NCBI GenBank assembly: GCA_017303905.1
Contig: JAFLBH010000001.1
Location: forward strand, 659,809 to 723,808
Direction of reading: 5' to 3'
Source: Bacteroidota bacterium
Lineage (GTDB): Bacteria > Bacteroidota > Bacteroidia > B-17B0 > Aurantibacillaceae
DNA length: 64,000 nt
The notes beneath the pieces were generated by a model. The model was not told the DNA's origin. It saw nothing but the letters and a program-made list of their open reading frames with translations, and ran no database searches. Shown in pieces: positions 19,298 through 28,765 of the stretch. Position 1 is the first letter of the stretch. The number at the start of each line of letters is the position of its first letter. A program made the position numbers and the translations under genes.

Positions 19298-19305
19298 CAA
19301 AATTA
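19298..19305 (-). promoter_or_regulatory. Candidate -7 element of the 2-Cys peroxiredoxin gene
   Basis: On the minus strand TAATTTTG is a perfect match to the Bacteroidota -7 element TAnnTTTG, 37 bp upstream of the start codon. I find no convincing -33 TTTG at the expected distance, so an activator may be needed or the match may be chance. Confidence 0.35.
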
Positions 19306-19356
19306 TTATTTACTTTGTTCATACGCTAAAAATTAAACTTAAATAATTGTAAAGAA

Positions 19357-19827
19357 ATGAAAGCGCAAATAGGTCAACAAGCCCCTGATTTTAAACTCTT
19401 TAACACAAATAAGAAAGCTGTCAGCTTAAGTGAAATGAAAGGAAAAAACGTAGTTCTGTTGTTTTTCCCATTGGCTTTTACGAGCACCTGCACGGCAGAA
19501 CTGTGTTCAACCCGCGACGATTTAAGTTTTTATAATAACATGAATGCAGAGGTTTTCGGAATTTCTATCGACTCATTATTTACCTTAAAGAAATTTAAAG
19601 AGGAATTGAATTTGAATTTCGAATTGTTGAGTGACTTTAATAAGGAAGCTTCACTCGCTTACGATTCGTTGTATGAAAGTTTTGTTTTCGATATGATTGG
19701 CGTTGGAAAGCGTTCGGCTTTTGTAATTGATAAGAATGGAATTATTCAGTATGCTGAGGTTTTAGAAGATGCGGGTAAAGTTCCGGATTTCACAGCCATT
19801 AAAAATTGCCTGTCTAATTTAAAATAA
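19357..19827 (+). CDS. Peroxiredoxin, BCP/AhpE-like
   Basis: A 156-residue thioredoxin-fold peroxidase. The active-site motif is [10 protein letters not shown], with peroxidatic Cys45 and Cys50 five residues later, the spacing of the atypical (BCP-type) enzymes that form an intramolecular disulfide. N-terminal [15 protein letters not shown] and the later [17 protein letters not shown] strands are characteristic. It is cytosolic and probably thioredoxin-dependent. Its last base overlaps the first base of rnhB, so the two are co-translated. Confidence 0.9.
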   Translation: MKAQIGQQAPDFKLFNTNKKAVSLSEMKGKNVVLLFFPLAFTSTCTAELCSTRDDLSFYNNMNAEVFGISIDSLFTLKKFKEELNLNFELLSDFNKEASLAYDSLYESFVFDMIGVGKRSAFVIDKNGIIQYAEVLEDAGKVPDFTAIKNCLSNLK

Positions 19828-20426
19828 TGCTTAAAGCGTATTTTGATAAGCATTTGATTGAAGCCGGTTGTGATGAAGCCGGAAGAGGTTGCTTGGCAGG
19901 TCCTGTTTTTGCGGCGGCTGTAATTTTACCAAAGGATTATAAAAACAAAATTTTAAACGACAGTAAACAACTTACCGATAAGGTTCGGTATGAATTACGC
20001 CCAATTATTGAAAAGGAAGCCCTCGCTTTTGCGGTTGTTCAAGTCAGTAATGTTGAAATCGACGAGATAAATATTTTAAACGGATCCATTACAGGCATGC
20101 AAAGAGCTGTTTCCCAATTAAAAATTCGTCCCGAACTTTTATTAATTGACGGGAATCGTTTTAAGCCCTACGATAACATCCCGCATCAATGCATTATTAA
20201 GGGTGATGCTAAATTCCTGAGCATTGCGGCCGCCAGTATATTAGCTAAAACTTACCGTGATGATTTTATGAAAGAGGCTGCACTAAAATATCCGGGTTAT
20301 GCCTGGGAAAAAAATATGGGCTATCCAACAAAAGAACATCGTGAAGGCATCAAAAAACTCGGGCCAACGCCTCTGCACCGAACTTCTTTTCGCCTCTTGC
20401 CCGACCAATTGGAACTCGAATTCTGA
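19827..20426 (+). CDS. rnhB: Ribonuclease HII
   Basis: RNase HII nicks RNA-DNA hybrids at ribonucleotides in chromosomal DNA. The metal-binding motif AGCDEAGRG supplies Asp16 and Glu17; a third Asp lies in LLLIDGNRF (about residue 110), and the family motif [20 protein letters not shown] follows. The length of 199 is normal. The [12 protein letters not shown] motif near the C-terminus is also seen. It is coupled to the upstream peroxiredoxin by a one-base overlap. Confidence 0.96.
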   Translation: MLKAYFDKHLIEAGCDEAGRGCLAGPVFAAAVILPKDYKNKILNDSKQLTDKVRYELRPIIEKEALAFAVVQVSNVEIDEINILNGSITGMQRAVSQLKIRPELLLIDGNRFKPYDNIPHQCIIKGDAKFLSIAAASILAKTYRDDFMKEAALKYPGYAWEKNMGYPTKEHREGIKKLGPTPLHRTSFRLLPDQLELEF

Positions 20427-20512
20427 CAATTCACAGTGTCGGTTTAATAAGTACATGTTTTTACGCGAAAATCAAGCGCGCTATCCTTTAACTTAGATAG
20501 CTACTGTTTGAT

Positions 20513-23122
20513 TTGAAAAAGTTTAAAACCATCTTTTTTTATGTGTTTGTTGCTGCCGGTTTAAGCGCGGCAGTGTGGGGTTATTTTTATTTAAAACAAA
20601 ATAAAAAACCGGCCCTGAACGCACTCGATGTTTTGCCGCACGATGCAGTTTGTTTAGTAGAGGTGTCAGGATTTCATGAATTAACCAACAAGCTGATTAA
20701 TCAAAATTTAATTTGGAACAGCTTAATTAACATCAGGCAAATTAAATCAATTGAATCACAAATTTCATATTTCGATTCGTTAACCACACAAGTAGAAAAT
20801 TTTAAGGAGTTTTTCCGCGGCCGTAAAATAAACCTAGGCTTCTATAACGAAAACCAAAGTCTACGTTTATTAATGACGTTTAATTTACAAGAGCTGGCAC
20901 AAGAGGAAGAGTTTCAAGATATATTGAAAGCGAATTTTAAATGCGAAGCTGGCACGGAAGGACAGCTGGAATTTTGGAAGGATCGTTTGCGTTATACAAT
21001 ACAAGTTTCAAACGGCGTAGTTGCAATTTCGGAGAGTGAGGCGTTGGTAAAAAAATGTTTTAATGCAGGAGAGAAAAAATTAAGTAAGGAGATTAAATTT
21101 ATTCAATTGCGTAAAAATTTGGATGAGGATGATTTATGCAACGTTTATTTTAATTATGACTTACTTAAAAAGAGCCATCTTAAAATTAATACGAATCAGA
21201 TTGCCTTAACAGGTGTGTCTGTCGCTAAGTTGGAAGTAACACCGGAGGCAATTGTTGCCAATGGATTTAATGATGCAGATACTTCTTCATTCTTAAATGC
21301 GTTGAGCGGACAACCTGCAAAGTCCGGAGATTTTTTCTCGATATTACCCTTTAATCTTTTATCCTATAAAGCTACTGCCATCAGCAATTATCCCTTATTA
21401 AAGGAAAAGTTAAAAGTAAAGTCAAACGCAATGTATTGGAAACAGGCAAACGATAGCGCGCTGTTTAATGTGGAAAGACAATTAGCAGAAAACGTCAATG
21501 AGGTAGTGGTTGAATGTGAGTATGCTTTAAACGCCAACACCGAAAAGGCCTTGGTTATTCAAATCAAAGATTCAACACGAGTGAATGAAGCCTTAAATTA
21601 TTTGTCGGATAGTATCATGAATTATCAGGGGCTCAGAAATTTTAAATTGCGTGACAGCATCAGCGATTTCAATAAGGAATTTTTTGGTGATTTGTATGAA
21701 GCCAAGGCGCAATTCGCATTCGCCTATTCTAATTACTTGATACTATCGGAGAGTTTACAAGGGCATTTATTTTACATGAATTCGGTTTTAAATAACTCTT
21801 CAGCTACGCAAAATGAAGTATTCATGAATTATGCGAAAGAAAATTTATTAGTCGATTTCAATTATCAGGTTTATTGTAATATTAATAAGCAAACCTATAA
21901 GGCGAAGGATTTATTTTCATTTTTATCCGATAGTGATTTGGTTTATGTGAAAAAAGTGAGTGATTACAGCATTAACATTAGCAATTATAAAAATCTATTA
22001 CAGTTCAGAGCCGCTGTAAAATATCAGAGCGCTTCATCCAATAAGGATGCTCCGGGTTTATGGACCTGTGAGGCGGATACTTTAATTACTTCTCAAGTCG
22101 CAACATTTATTAATCACAAATCGAGTCAAAACGAATTATTGTTTCAAGACGTGAAGAATAATTTATATTTAACCAGCGCAACGGGAAATATTATTTGGAA
22201 GAAAAATATCGGCGAAAAAAGTCTTTCTCCATTTTATACGGTGGATGCCTTTAAAAACAATAAGTATCAGATATTGTTCAATACAAGTACGCATTTGCAC
22301 TTAATTGATAGGAATGGAAATTATGTTCCGGGCTATCCACTCAAGTTACCATCATCAGCCACAAATCCATTATCCTTACAAGATTACGACAAAACCAAAG
22401 ATTACAGAATAATCATTGCCTGTGCCGACAATAAAATTTATAATTATAACATAAATGGAACTAAAAACGAAAAATTCATGCCTATTCAAACGGAGCATCC
22501 GGTTTATTTGCCGGTGAAGTATGTTAAGGTTGGGGCAAGCGACTATCTAATAACTAATGACTCAGAAGGGAAAATTTATGTTTACAGTCGGAGAGGAGAA
22601 GGTAGAATTGATTTGTCGAATAAATTAATTACAAATAGCAGTGATTATTTTATTGATGCAGCAAACAATATTCAAAATACCAACCTGATTTATTTTGATG
22701 ATAAAAACAGTTTACTGGAAAAAGTTAGTCTGGAGGATAAAAAAGATATTGCCAAATTAAATGCTGATTTCGAAAATCCCAGTTATTTTTTCGAGCTGAT
22801 TGATGATGATAAGAAAACAGACATTGTAATCGTTGACAAATCAAAACTTGTTTGTTATGATTTGATGGGGAATGAGTTATTCAGACACGAAACCGCTGAC
22901 GAGGCTTTTACAACGGGGACTTATTATTATGATACGGATGGAATGTATTTTTTCATTAATACAATAAACGGCAATCTTGAGATTGTTCAGGCGGGATTGA
23001 AAAAAGTCGTTAAGCGAATTAAGGGAAGTGGTAAGCCACTGGTGTTTGATTTATTTAAAGACGGTAAAAAATATTTACTCGTTACCGACAACAACACTTT
23101 AAAGTGTGTATTGCTAAAGTAG
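20513..23122 (+). CDS. Large membrane-anchored protein, DUF3352-like with propeller-like C-terminus
   Basis: An 869-residue protein with an N-terminal signal-anchor (residues 7-26) and a large extracytoplasmic part. The N-terminal half opens with ALDVLPHDAVCLVEVSGF, the pattern of DUF3352 proteins. The C-terminal 350 residues contain repeated four-strand units (for example GNIIWKKNIGEKSLSP, DRNGNYVPGYPLKLP, VDKSKLVCYDLMGNELF) resembling a quinoprotein-like beta-propeller. The start codon appears to be TTG, since no ATG occurs in frame before a stop at 20498. The function is unknown. It lies 86 bp after rnhB and converges tightly with purM. Confidence 0.8.
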   Translation: MKKFKTIFFYVFVAAGLSAAVWGYFYLKQNKKPALNALDVLPHDAVCLVEVSGFHELTNKLINQNLIWNSLINIRQIKSIESQISYFDSLTTQVENFKEFFRGRKINLGFYNENQSLRLLMTFNLQELAQEEEFQDILKANFKCEAGTEGQLEFWKDRLRYTIQVSNGVVAISESEALVKKCFNAGEKKLSKEIKFIQLRKNLDEDDLCNVYFNYDLLKKSHLKINTNQIALTGVSVAKLEVTPEAIVANGFNDADTSSFLNALSGQPAKSGDFFSILPFNLLSYKATAISNYPLLKEKLKVKSNAMYWKQANDSALFNVERQLAENVNEVVVECEYALNANTEKALVIQIKDSTRVNEALNYLSDSIMNYQGLRNFKLRDSISDFNKEFFGDLYEAKAQFAFAYSNYLILSESLQGHLFYMNSVLNNSSATQNEVFMNYAKENLLVDFNYQVYCNINKQTYKAKDLFSFLSDSDLVYVKKVSDYSINISNYKNLLQFRAAVKYQSASSNKDAPGLWTCEADTLITSQVATFINHKSSQNELLFQDVKNNLYLTSATGNIIWKKNIGEKSLSPFYTVDAFKNNKYQILFNTSTHLHLIDRNGNYVPGYPLKLPSSATNPLSLQDYDKTKDYRIIIACADNKIYNYNINGTKNEKFMPIQTEHPVYLPVKYVKVGASDYLITNDSEGKIYVYSRRGEGRIDLSNKLITNSSDYFIDAANNIQNTNLIYFDDKNSLLEKVSLEDKKDIAKLNADFENPSYFFELIDDDKKTDIVIVDKSKLVCYDLMGNELFRHETADEAFTTGTYYYDTDGMYFFINTINGNLEIVQAGLKKVVKRIKGSGKPLVFDLFKDGKKYLLVTDNNTLKCVLLK

Positions 23123-23123
23123 T

Positions 23124-24326
23124 TTAGTATTCAAAAACACCAAACTCTGATTTTACCGTAACGTGTTTGCCTTCGCCTTTCTCAACACGGCCAATGATTT
23201 TGGCATCCACATTAAATGATTTCGAAATTTTAATGATTTCGCCGGCTAAATGTTCAGGCACATAAATTTCCATGCGATGCCCCATGTTAAACACCTTGTA
23301 CATTTCTTTGTAGTCTGTTTCACTTTGCTGGTGTATGGTTTTAAATAGAGGCGGCACATCAAATAAATTATCTTTTATAACATGTAATCCATCATTTAAA
23401 AAATGAAGCACTTTAGTTTGCGCCCCGCCGCTGCAATGTACAAGTCCGTTTATTTGACCTGCAAATTGATTTAGAACAGCTTTAATTATGGGAGCGTAAG
23501 TGCGTGTTGGTGATAATACTAATTTCGCAGCATCAATCATTTCCGTTGTTTGCTTACCGTTAGAATCGGTATAGCTAACTTCAATCTTATCGGTTAGATT
23601 CAGTCCTCCTGTATACACGACTTCCTTTGGCAGCGCATTATCGTAAGTTTCAGGGAATTTCTGCGCAACTGCTTTTCCAAATACGTCGTGGCGCGCGCTG
23701 GTTAAACCATTACTGCCCATACCTCCATTGTATTCATTTTCATAAGTAGCCTTTCCGTAAGAGGCAAGTCCAATAATAACATCACCGGCTTTTATATTGT
23801 CATTTGAAACAACAGCGTTACGTTTCATGCGACACACAACAGTGCTATCCACAATAATAGTTCTAACTAAATCGCCCACATCAGCGGTTTCGCCACCTGT
23901 AGAATGAATACTAATGCCGTTATTGCGTAGCATTTCCAAAACATCTTCAGTTCCATTAATGATAGCGGAAATAACTTCGCCGGGAATTAGATTTTTATTA
24001 CGCCCGATCGTTGAAGAAAGTAAAATGTTATCAGTTGCCCCTGCACAAATCAAGTCATCTACATTCATGATAACCGCATCTTGTGCAATGCCTTTCCATA
24101 CATTTAAATCGCCGGTTTCTTTCCAATAAGCATACGCCAACGAAGATTTGGTACCGGCGCCATCGGCATGCATGATGACACAATGCTCTTCACTGCCGCT
24201 TAAAAAGTCGGGAACCACCTTGCAAAATGCCTTTGGAAAAAGCCCTTTATCCAAATTGGCAATCGCTTTGTGAACATCTTCTTTGGAGGCCGAAACCCCT
24301 CGTAAATTGTATTTAGAATCGGACAT
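23124..24326 (-). CDS. purM: Phosphoribosylformylglycinamidine cyclo-ligase (AIR synthase)
   Basis: PurM converts FGAM to AIR with ATP in de novo purine synthesis. The N-terminal domain shows HADGAGTKSSLAYAYW, NVDDLICAGA and STGGETADVGDLV, all conserved AIR synthase elements; the C-terminal domain carries the TRTYAPIIKAVL motif and GLVHCSGGAQTKVLHF. At 400 residues it is of the longer Bacteroidota-type form (about 390) rather than the 345 of E. coli. The gene stands alone, with a 234-bp upstream gap shared with the divergent gene at 24561. Confidence 0.93.
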   Translation of the reverse strand: MSDSKYNLRGVSASKEDVHKAIANLDKGLFPKAFCKVVPDFLSGSEEHCVIMHADGAGTKSSLAYAYWKETGDLNVWKGIAQDAVIMNVDDLICAGATDNILLSSTIGRNKNLIPGEVISAIINGTEDVLEMLRNNGISIHSTGGETADVGDLVRTIIVDSTVVCRMKRNAVVSNDNIKAGDVIIGLASYGKATYENEYNGGMGSNGLTSARHDVFGKAVAQKFPETYDNALPKEVVYTGGLNLTDKIEVSYTDSNGKQTTEMIDAAKLVLSPTRTYAPIIKAVLNQFAGQINGLVHCSGGAQTKVLHFLNDGLHVIKDNLFDVPPLFKTIHQQSETDYKEMYKVFNMGHRMEIYVPEHLAGEIIKISKSFNVDAKIIGRVEKGEGKHVTVKSEFGVFEY

Positions 24327-24488
24327 TTCCTTTTAATTTTATAAAAAACTGATTATCAAGACAATAAAAAGCCTGTTTTAGTCGCTTAACCTTTAGTTTA
24401 ACAACTCAAAAGTAAACAAATACTGTGAATTTCGGCAGATAAATGTATCAGGAGCCGTTATTAACTGCCTGGCCAAATTTTACTAACA

Positions 24489-24522
24489 TTTGTTGTTTTT
24501 TAGGGTTATCGTATTAAATTTG
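24489..24522 (+). promoter_or_regulatory. Bacteroidota-type promoter of the 24561 gene
   Basis: TTTG at 24489-24492 and TAAATTTG at 24515-24522 (perfect TAnnTTTG) are separated by 22 bp, close to the Bacteroidota housekeeping promoter spacing. The start codon lies 38 bp farther on. The rest of the 24327-24560 gap holds nothing else that I can identify. Confidence 0.55.
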
Positions 24523-24560
24523 ATAACTACTTTTTGTAGAGTAGATTAAGTCATTGAAAA

Positions 24561-24995
24561 ATGTTTTTAAGAAGACTCACATATCTTTTTGCTTTCCTTA
24601 TTGTGGTGATTGGCCTTTTTAGTTTTAAACCTAGGGCTTCTTATCCTAATGCTGCAAATCAGCAAATTCATGGCGATACGTTAAAAACAGATGGTTCTGT
24701 TAAGCAATCTAAGTTGGATATTGATGAAGGTATCAAATGTACGCGTGCGGAATTATTAGAGCGTGAATTTTCGGCTACCGGTGCTAACAAATACGGCGAA
24801 ATTTTACGTATCACTTTTCAGGATTTAGAGCGTGGTGCACGTGAAATTATTTTCCAAAAAAAATTAATGGAAAATGATAATGTGAAATTTTTCATGCCAA
24901 ATGATTTAATTAAAGAAGCAAACACGGCAGTGCTTATCGTCATGAAGGGCGATAAAATGTATTTCAAAAAAATCGACTTAGTCGACGAAGAATAA
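24561..24995 (+). CDS. Exported hypothetical protein
   Basis: Not recognised. The 144-residue product has an N-terminal hydrophobic segment (about residues 5-24, RLTYLFAFLIVVIGLFSF) that is a signal peptide or membrane anchor, then a polar linker, then a mixed alpha/beta region with the pattern GEILRITFQDLERGAREIIF. A Bacteroidota-type promoter precedes it. The downstream menaquinone gene mqnA lies 15 bp away in the same reading frame, so they likely form an operon. Confidence 0.7.
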   Translation: MFLRRLTYLFAFLIVVIGLFSFKPRASYPNAANQQIHGDTLKTDGSVKQSKLDIDEGIKCTRAELLEREFSATGANKYGEILRITFQDLERGAREIIFQKKLMENDNVKFFMPNDLIKEANTAVLIVMKGDKMYFKKIDLVDEE

Positions 24996-25010
24996 TTTCT
25001 TCCTGTTCTT

Positions 25011-25757
25011 ATTAAAACCAAAATTTCTATAGTCAGCTATTTTAATACTCTGCCATTCAGGTATGGGTTAAAAAATTCTAAGCTGATTGATCAAATAGAT
25101 TTGCAGGAAGATATCCCGAGTATTTGCGCGCAGAAACTAAAATTCAAACAGGTAGAAATCGGTTTAGTGCCGGTAGCTTTACTGCCGGAGTTGGAAAATT
25201 TTAAAGTGATTACCGACTACTGTATTGGCGCTAACGGAAAGGTGGATAGCGTTAAGCTTTACAGCATGGTTCCGTTAAACGAGATTAAAACAGTTATCCT
25301 CGATTATCAGTCTAAGTCTTCGGTGACACTCACGAAAGTTTTAAATAAGTTTTATTGGAAAACAAATTTTCAATTTGAGGATGCAATTCCGGGCTACGAG
25401 CAATTTGTGAGTGGCAATACCGCCGCTGTTGTAATCGGCGATCGCACCTTTGTTTTAAATGGAAATTATAAGTTTGAATACGATTTAGCGGAAGAATGGA
25501 AAAATTTTACAGGTTTACCATTTGTATTCGCAGCATGGGTGAGCAACGGCGAAACAAATCCTGATTTTATAAAAGAGTTTAATCAGGTTTTAAAGTCAGG
25601 TGTCAATAACATTGATAATGCTTTAAAGAATTCTTCGCATCATTTCTCAGAAAAATTTAATGCTGAAGATTACTTAAAGAATAAAATTGATTTTAATCTG
25701 GATGACAGAAAGAAAATTGCTTTAGAATTGTTTTTAAATTACATCAGGCAATTATAG
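25011..25757 (+). CDS. mqnA: Chorismate dehydratase MqnA (futalosine menaquinone pathway), probable ATT start
   Basis: MqnA dehydrates chorismate to 3-enolpyruvylbenzoate, the first step of the futalosine route to menaquinone. Family motifs include ISIVSYFNTLPFRYGL at the N-terminus, EIGLVPVALLPEL, the TDYCIGANGKVDSVKL strand and ILDYQSKSSVTL, then GLPFVFAAWVSN. The conserved N-terminal region lies upstream of the first ordinary start codon (TTG at 25101). In this frame the codons after the stop of the previous gene (TAA at 24993) contain no ATG, GTG or TTG before the motif; ATT at 25011 is the best-placed start and gives 248 residues. An unseen sequencing error is the alternative. Its 3' end overlaps the convergent lipid kinase gene by 6 bp. 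Confidence 0.88.
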   Translation: MKTKISIVSYFNTLPFRYGLKNSKLIDQIDLQEDIPSICAQKLKFKQVEIGLVPVALLPELENFKVITDYCIGANGKVDSVKLYSMVPLNEIKTVILDYQSKSSVTLTKVLNKFYWKTNFQFEDAIPGYEQFVSGNTAAVVIGDRTFVLNGNYKFEYDLAEEWKNFTGLPFVFAAWVSNGETNPDFIKEFNQVLKSGVNNIDNALKNSSHHFSEKFNAEDYLKNKIDFNLDDRKKIALELFLNYIRQL

Positions 25758-26642
25758 TCCGTCAAATTTATTACCGATAATAACCTTCAAAGAATTAGGA
25801 TGAATTTTATAAACTAATTCTTTTCCTTGCATATCCGGCTCACCATCATAGTGTATGCTGTCGGGATTTTCCCGTGTCACAACAATGTCTTTTCCGGTAA
25901 AGGTTTCTATTAATGCAGATTCGTTGGCTTTTCTTCTTAAAACTTTAATTACTGCGCCAATACCTTTTAGTAACGGAAATGGTTTTAAGATGGCGAGGTG
26001 AAACAAACCGTCATTCAATAATGCTTGGGGAGCAATATAAAAATCATTACCATATTGTCCGGCATTTGCGACCGTCATTAAAAACGCGTTACGCTCTATG
26101 TCTTTTCCGTCAATATTTATTTTATAACGCGAAGGCTTGTAATTAAAAATTTCTCTGATTGTAATTTTTACATAAGATTGAAGCCCGCGTTTAGCTGAGG
26201 TAGCAAATAATTTTCCGATATGCGCGTCAAAACCTACTCCGCTTGTGCAAAAGAAGGGAATGCCATTTACACTTCCGGTATCAATGGTTCGGTAATTTCC
26301 CAATGCGATTTGTTTAATAGCTTCTTCTGTTTTAACAGAAATTCCGAGTGAACGTGCTAAACCATTACCCGACCCTGCAGGAACAATACCCAGAGCAATG
26401 TTGGTGTTAAGTATTGATTTAGCAACTTGATTAACTGTTCCGTCACCACCCACGGCAACAGCATCGGTATAGGAACCTGTTTGTAGTGAATGTAATATTT
26501 CCTGGAAGTGATTTCTGTCTTTCCAAATAGTAATATCATTATGTATCGAGGAAGGAAATTCTTTTCGAATAGTTTCTATTAATTTACCGGAAATTTTTTT
26601 CCCGGCATTTGGATTTACAATAAAAAGAATTTTTCGTGACAT
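25752..26642 (-). CDS. Diacylglycerol kinase-family lipid kinase
   Basis: A cytosolic or membrane-associated lipid kinase of the DAGK catalytic domain/YegS type, 296 residues. Conserved features are FIVNPNAGKK at the N-terminus, the nucleotide-binding GGDGTVNQVAKSIL (about residue 63), GIVPAGSGNGLARSLGI, and in the C-terminal domain the DGLFHLAIL strand and HYDGEPD near the end. The lipid substrate (diacylglycerol, sphingoid base or undecaprenol) cannot be told from the sequence. It lies just downstream of a glycosyltransferase on the same strand. Confidence 0.93.
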   Translation of the reverse strand: MSRKILFIVNPNAGKKISGKLIETIRKEFPSSIHNDITIWKDRNHFQEILHSLQTGSYTDAVAVGGDGTVNQVAKSILNTNIALGIVPAGSGNGLARSLGISVKTEEAIKQIALGNYRTIDTGSVNGIPFFCTSGVGFDAHIGKLFATSAKRGLQSYVKITIREIFNYKPSRYKINIDGKDIERNAFLMTVANAGQYGNDFYIAPQALLNDGLFHLAILKPFPLLKGIGAVIKVLRRKANESALIETFTGKDIVVTRENPDSIHYDGEPDMQGKELVYKIHPNSLKVIIGNKFDGL

Positions 26643-26678
26643 TGCTTAAAGTTAGAAATACTCTATTAAATAAAAAAA

Positions 26679-27770
26679 CTATGAAAACGCTTCAATTTCT
26701 TTATAGATGCGTTCTTTTGCATTAGCAATCCATGATTTAAACATTGGATTTTCGTAATTATATTCATTAGTATGATCCAATAATTTGGAAAGCTCAAATT
26801 TATCCGCGTAAATTCCGGCTCCTGCTTTGTGAGCGTCTCTCGAATTGCAAAATTGCTCATAATGTCCTTTTATTGGCACCATTAATACAGGCTTACCTAA
26901 ATACATCGCTTCACAAACCGATTCAAATCCTGCTGAAGTGGCAAGCCCTCTCGCGCCACTCATCTTCTCAAGGAACAATTTATCGTTGATGGCGTGTACA
27001 TGGAGCGTTTCTTTATTAAAAGTGTAATTGGAATAAATAAATTGAGGATTATCAGTAAAACAGTGCAATTCCACTTCCTGATTTTTATTATGCCATTCGG
27101 CTATCTCTTCAAAATAACCATTATTGACGAGATAAATCAAATAATGACCGTTTAGCTCAGGGCTTAATTCAAAAACTTGATTACGCAAGAGAGGAGGAAC
27201 AACTGTTACGTTGTTTTTTGTTCCCTCTAATTCATAGAAGCTTAGCGCTAGTTTTTTATTAGAACCGGTAGAAGTAATTTTAGTAAACAATTTTATAGCG
27301 AATTGATCTCCTTTTTTGCCATCGGGAAATTTGAATTCGGGGTGCAGATAAATATATTGATGAGCAATGCAAAGGTGAGGGATATTTGGTTTATACAATC
27401 TGTAATAAAGTCCGGCTAATAAATCAAAAAAATTAACAATGACATCCGGTTTTGTTTTTTGAATGAGTTCGTCTATTTTTTTCAGACTTTCTTTATAGGT
27501 TTTGATGTTTTTGAATCCATGTATGACAGATTTAGTAACATTTATGGATTTGTTTTTTTTGTCGGTGACAAAATTCGGACTTTGTAATTGAAGTATTGGG
27601 CATTTCACGTGTTTGAAAAAGAATTCAGGAATATCTCTTTTGCCACTGGAGCCTAAAACTATCCCTGAAACTTCGTGACCTTTTTCAATTAGTAAATCAT
27701 GGAGCGTCATGGCTTGTGTCATATGACCGCGACCTTCTCCTTGCACAAATAGCAAATATTTTTTTTTCAT
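26679..27770 (-). CDS. Glycosyltransferase, MurG/GT28-like fold
   Basis: A GT-B glycosyltransferase of 363 residues. The N-terminus carries the loop GEGRGHMTQAMTL, as in MurG-type and related enzymes. The C-terminal nucleotide-sugar site shows TSAGFESVCEAMYLGKPVLMVP followed by EQFCNSRDAHKAGAGIY. It abuts the LpxH-like phosphoesterase gene with no spacer, so the two are co-translated, which suggests a shared role in envelope lipid or glycolipid assembly. The acceptor and sugar donor are unknown. No signal peptide; membrane association is probably peripheral. Confidence 0.82.
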   Translation of the reverse strand: MKKKYLLFVQGEGRGHMTQAMTLHDLLIEKGHEVSGIVLGSSGKRDIPEFFFKHVKCPILQLQSPNFVTDKKNKSINVTKSVIHGFKNIKTYKESLKKIDELIQKTKPDVIVNFFDLLAGLYYRLYKPNIPHLCIAHQYIYLHPEFKFPDGKKGDQFAIKLFTKITSTGSNKKLALSFYELEGTKNNVTVVPPLLRNQVFELSPELNGHYLIYLVNNGYFEEIAEWHNKNQEVELHCFTDNPQFIYSNYTFNKETLHVHAINDKLFLEKMSGARGLATSAGFESVCEAMYLGKPVLMVPIKGHYEQFCNSRDAHKAGAGIYADKFELSKLLDHTNEYNYENPMFKSWIANAKERIYKEIEAFS

Positions 27771-28592
27771 TTATCCTTGAAGTGTAACACCCGGAGGTAA
27801 AATATTATCAATATCCTTATTCGCTTTTGCTTTTTTTGCGGCCTCATGTATCATCTGCCAATGATGATAATATACGATGTGCCATTTACCGTTTTCATCT
27901 TCAACTAAGGCCGATAAATTCTCCACCCAGTCGCCCGAGTTTAAATATTCAATGCCATGAATGTCTTTAACAACAGGCTGATGGATATGTCCACAAATAA
28001 TGCCATCACATTTTCTGGCACGCGCTACCTTAACCAATTCATTTTCGTAATCTGAAATAAAAGAGACTGCTGACTTTACTTTAGCTTTTACTGCTTGCGA
28101 AACGGAGTAGTATGGTAAACCTTTCTTTTCTCTATAATTGTTGTAATGGTGATTAAACCAAAGCAGAAATGTATAGCCAATATCTCCCAACTTAGCAATC
28201 CATTTGAATTTTGAAGTAACATTGTCAAAAATATCTCCATGCGTAACAAAGTATTTTTTTTCTAGTCCATAATGAATGTGGTATTTTTTTATTTGAAATC
28301 GTCCGAAAGTGAAAGGAATCATTTCTTCTAAAAAGTCATCGTGATTACCGCGCAGATAAATAACATCGCATTTATTTTTGGCCGTTAAATTGATAATGTG
28401 TTTAAAGAAATTGGTGTGACGTTTTTGCCATTTACCTGACTTTTTTAATTGCCATCCGTCAATAATGTCGCCATTAAGAATTAATGTATCGCATTTGTGA
28501 TGTTTAAGAAATCGGGTTACTTCTTTTGCTTTAGATGAATTTGTGCCGAGATGTATATCAGAAAGCACAATGGTTCGGTAGTATGTTTTCAC
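27771..28592 (-). CDS. LpxH-like metallophosphoesterase
   Basis: A calcineurin-like phosphoesterase of 273 residues resembling UDP-2,3-diacylglucosamine diphosphatase, which acts in lipid A synthesis. The dinuclear metal motifs are complete: LSDIHLG (D-x-H), NGDIIDGWQ (G-D), YLRGNHDD (G-N-H-D), VTHGDIFD, and CGHIHQPVV (G-H-x-H). The neighbouring glycosyltransferase begins immediately after its stop. Bacteroidota often have several such paralogues, so lipid A pathway membership is a family-based inference rather than proof. Confidence 0.85.
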   Translation of the reverse strand: MKTYYRTIVLSDIHLGTNSSKAKEVTRFLKHHKCDTLILNGDIIDGWQLKKSGKWQKRHTNFFKHIINLTAKNKCDVIYLRGNHDDFLEEMIPFTFGRFQIKKYHIHYGLEKKYFVTHGDIFDNVTSKFKWIAKLGDIGYTFLLWFNHHYNNYREKKGLPYYSVSQAVKAKVKSAVSFISDYENELVKVARARKCDGIICGHIHQPVVKDIHGIEYLNSGDWVENLSALVEDENGKWHIVYYHHWQMIHEAAKKAKANKDIDNILPPGVTLQG

Positions 28593-28718
28593 TCATTAAG
28601 GGTTTTACAAATATTATCCCTTAAAATGAACCCAGTGTGAAACGAAGGTTACGAAGAAATTATTTTTTCAATTTAAATTTCAAATAATGTAAATTAATAT
28701 TTAAGTCTGAGTAAAAAC

Positions 28719-28747
28719 AAACCCCCTCTGTTTTGCGGAGGGGGTTT
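28719..28747 (-). terminator. Rho-independent terminator after the metalloprotease gene
   Basis: A GC-rich hairpin (28719-28730 with 28736-28747, core ccccc/ggggg, one G-T wobble, 5-base loop), followed on the minus strand by TTTGTTTTT. It lies 19 bp beyond the protease stop codon. Confidence 0.85.
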
Positions 28748-28765
28748 TAAAAATGGGACTAAATA

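Noticed and set aside
25101-25757. mqnA starting at TTG 25101
   Set aside because: It removes the conserved first strand SIVSYFNTLPF and the substrate pocket.
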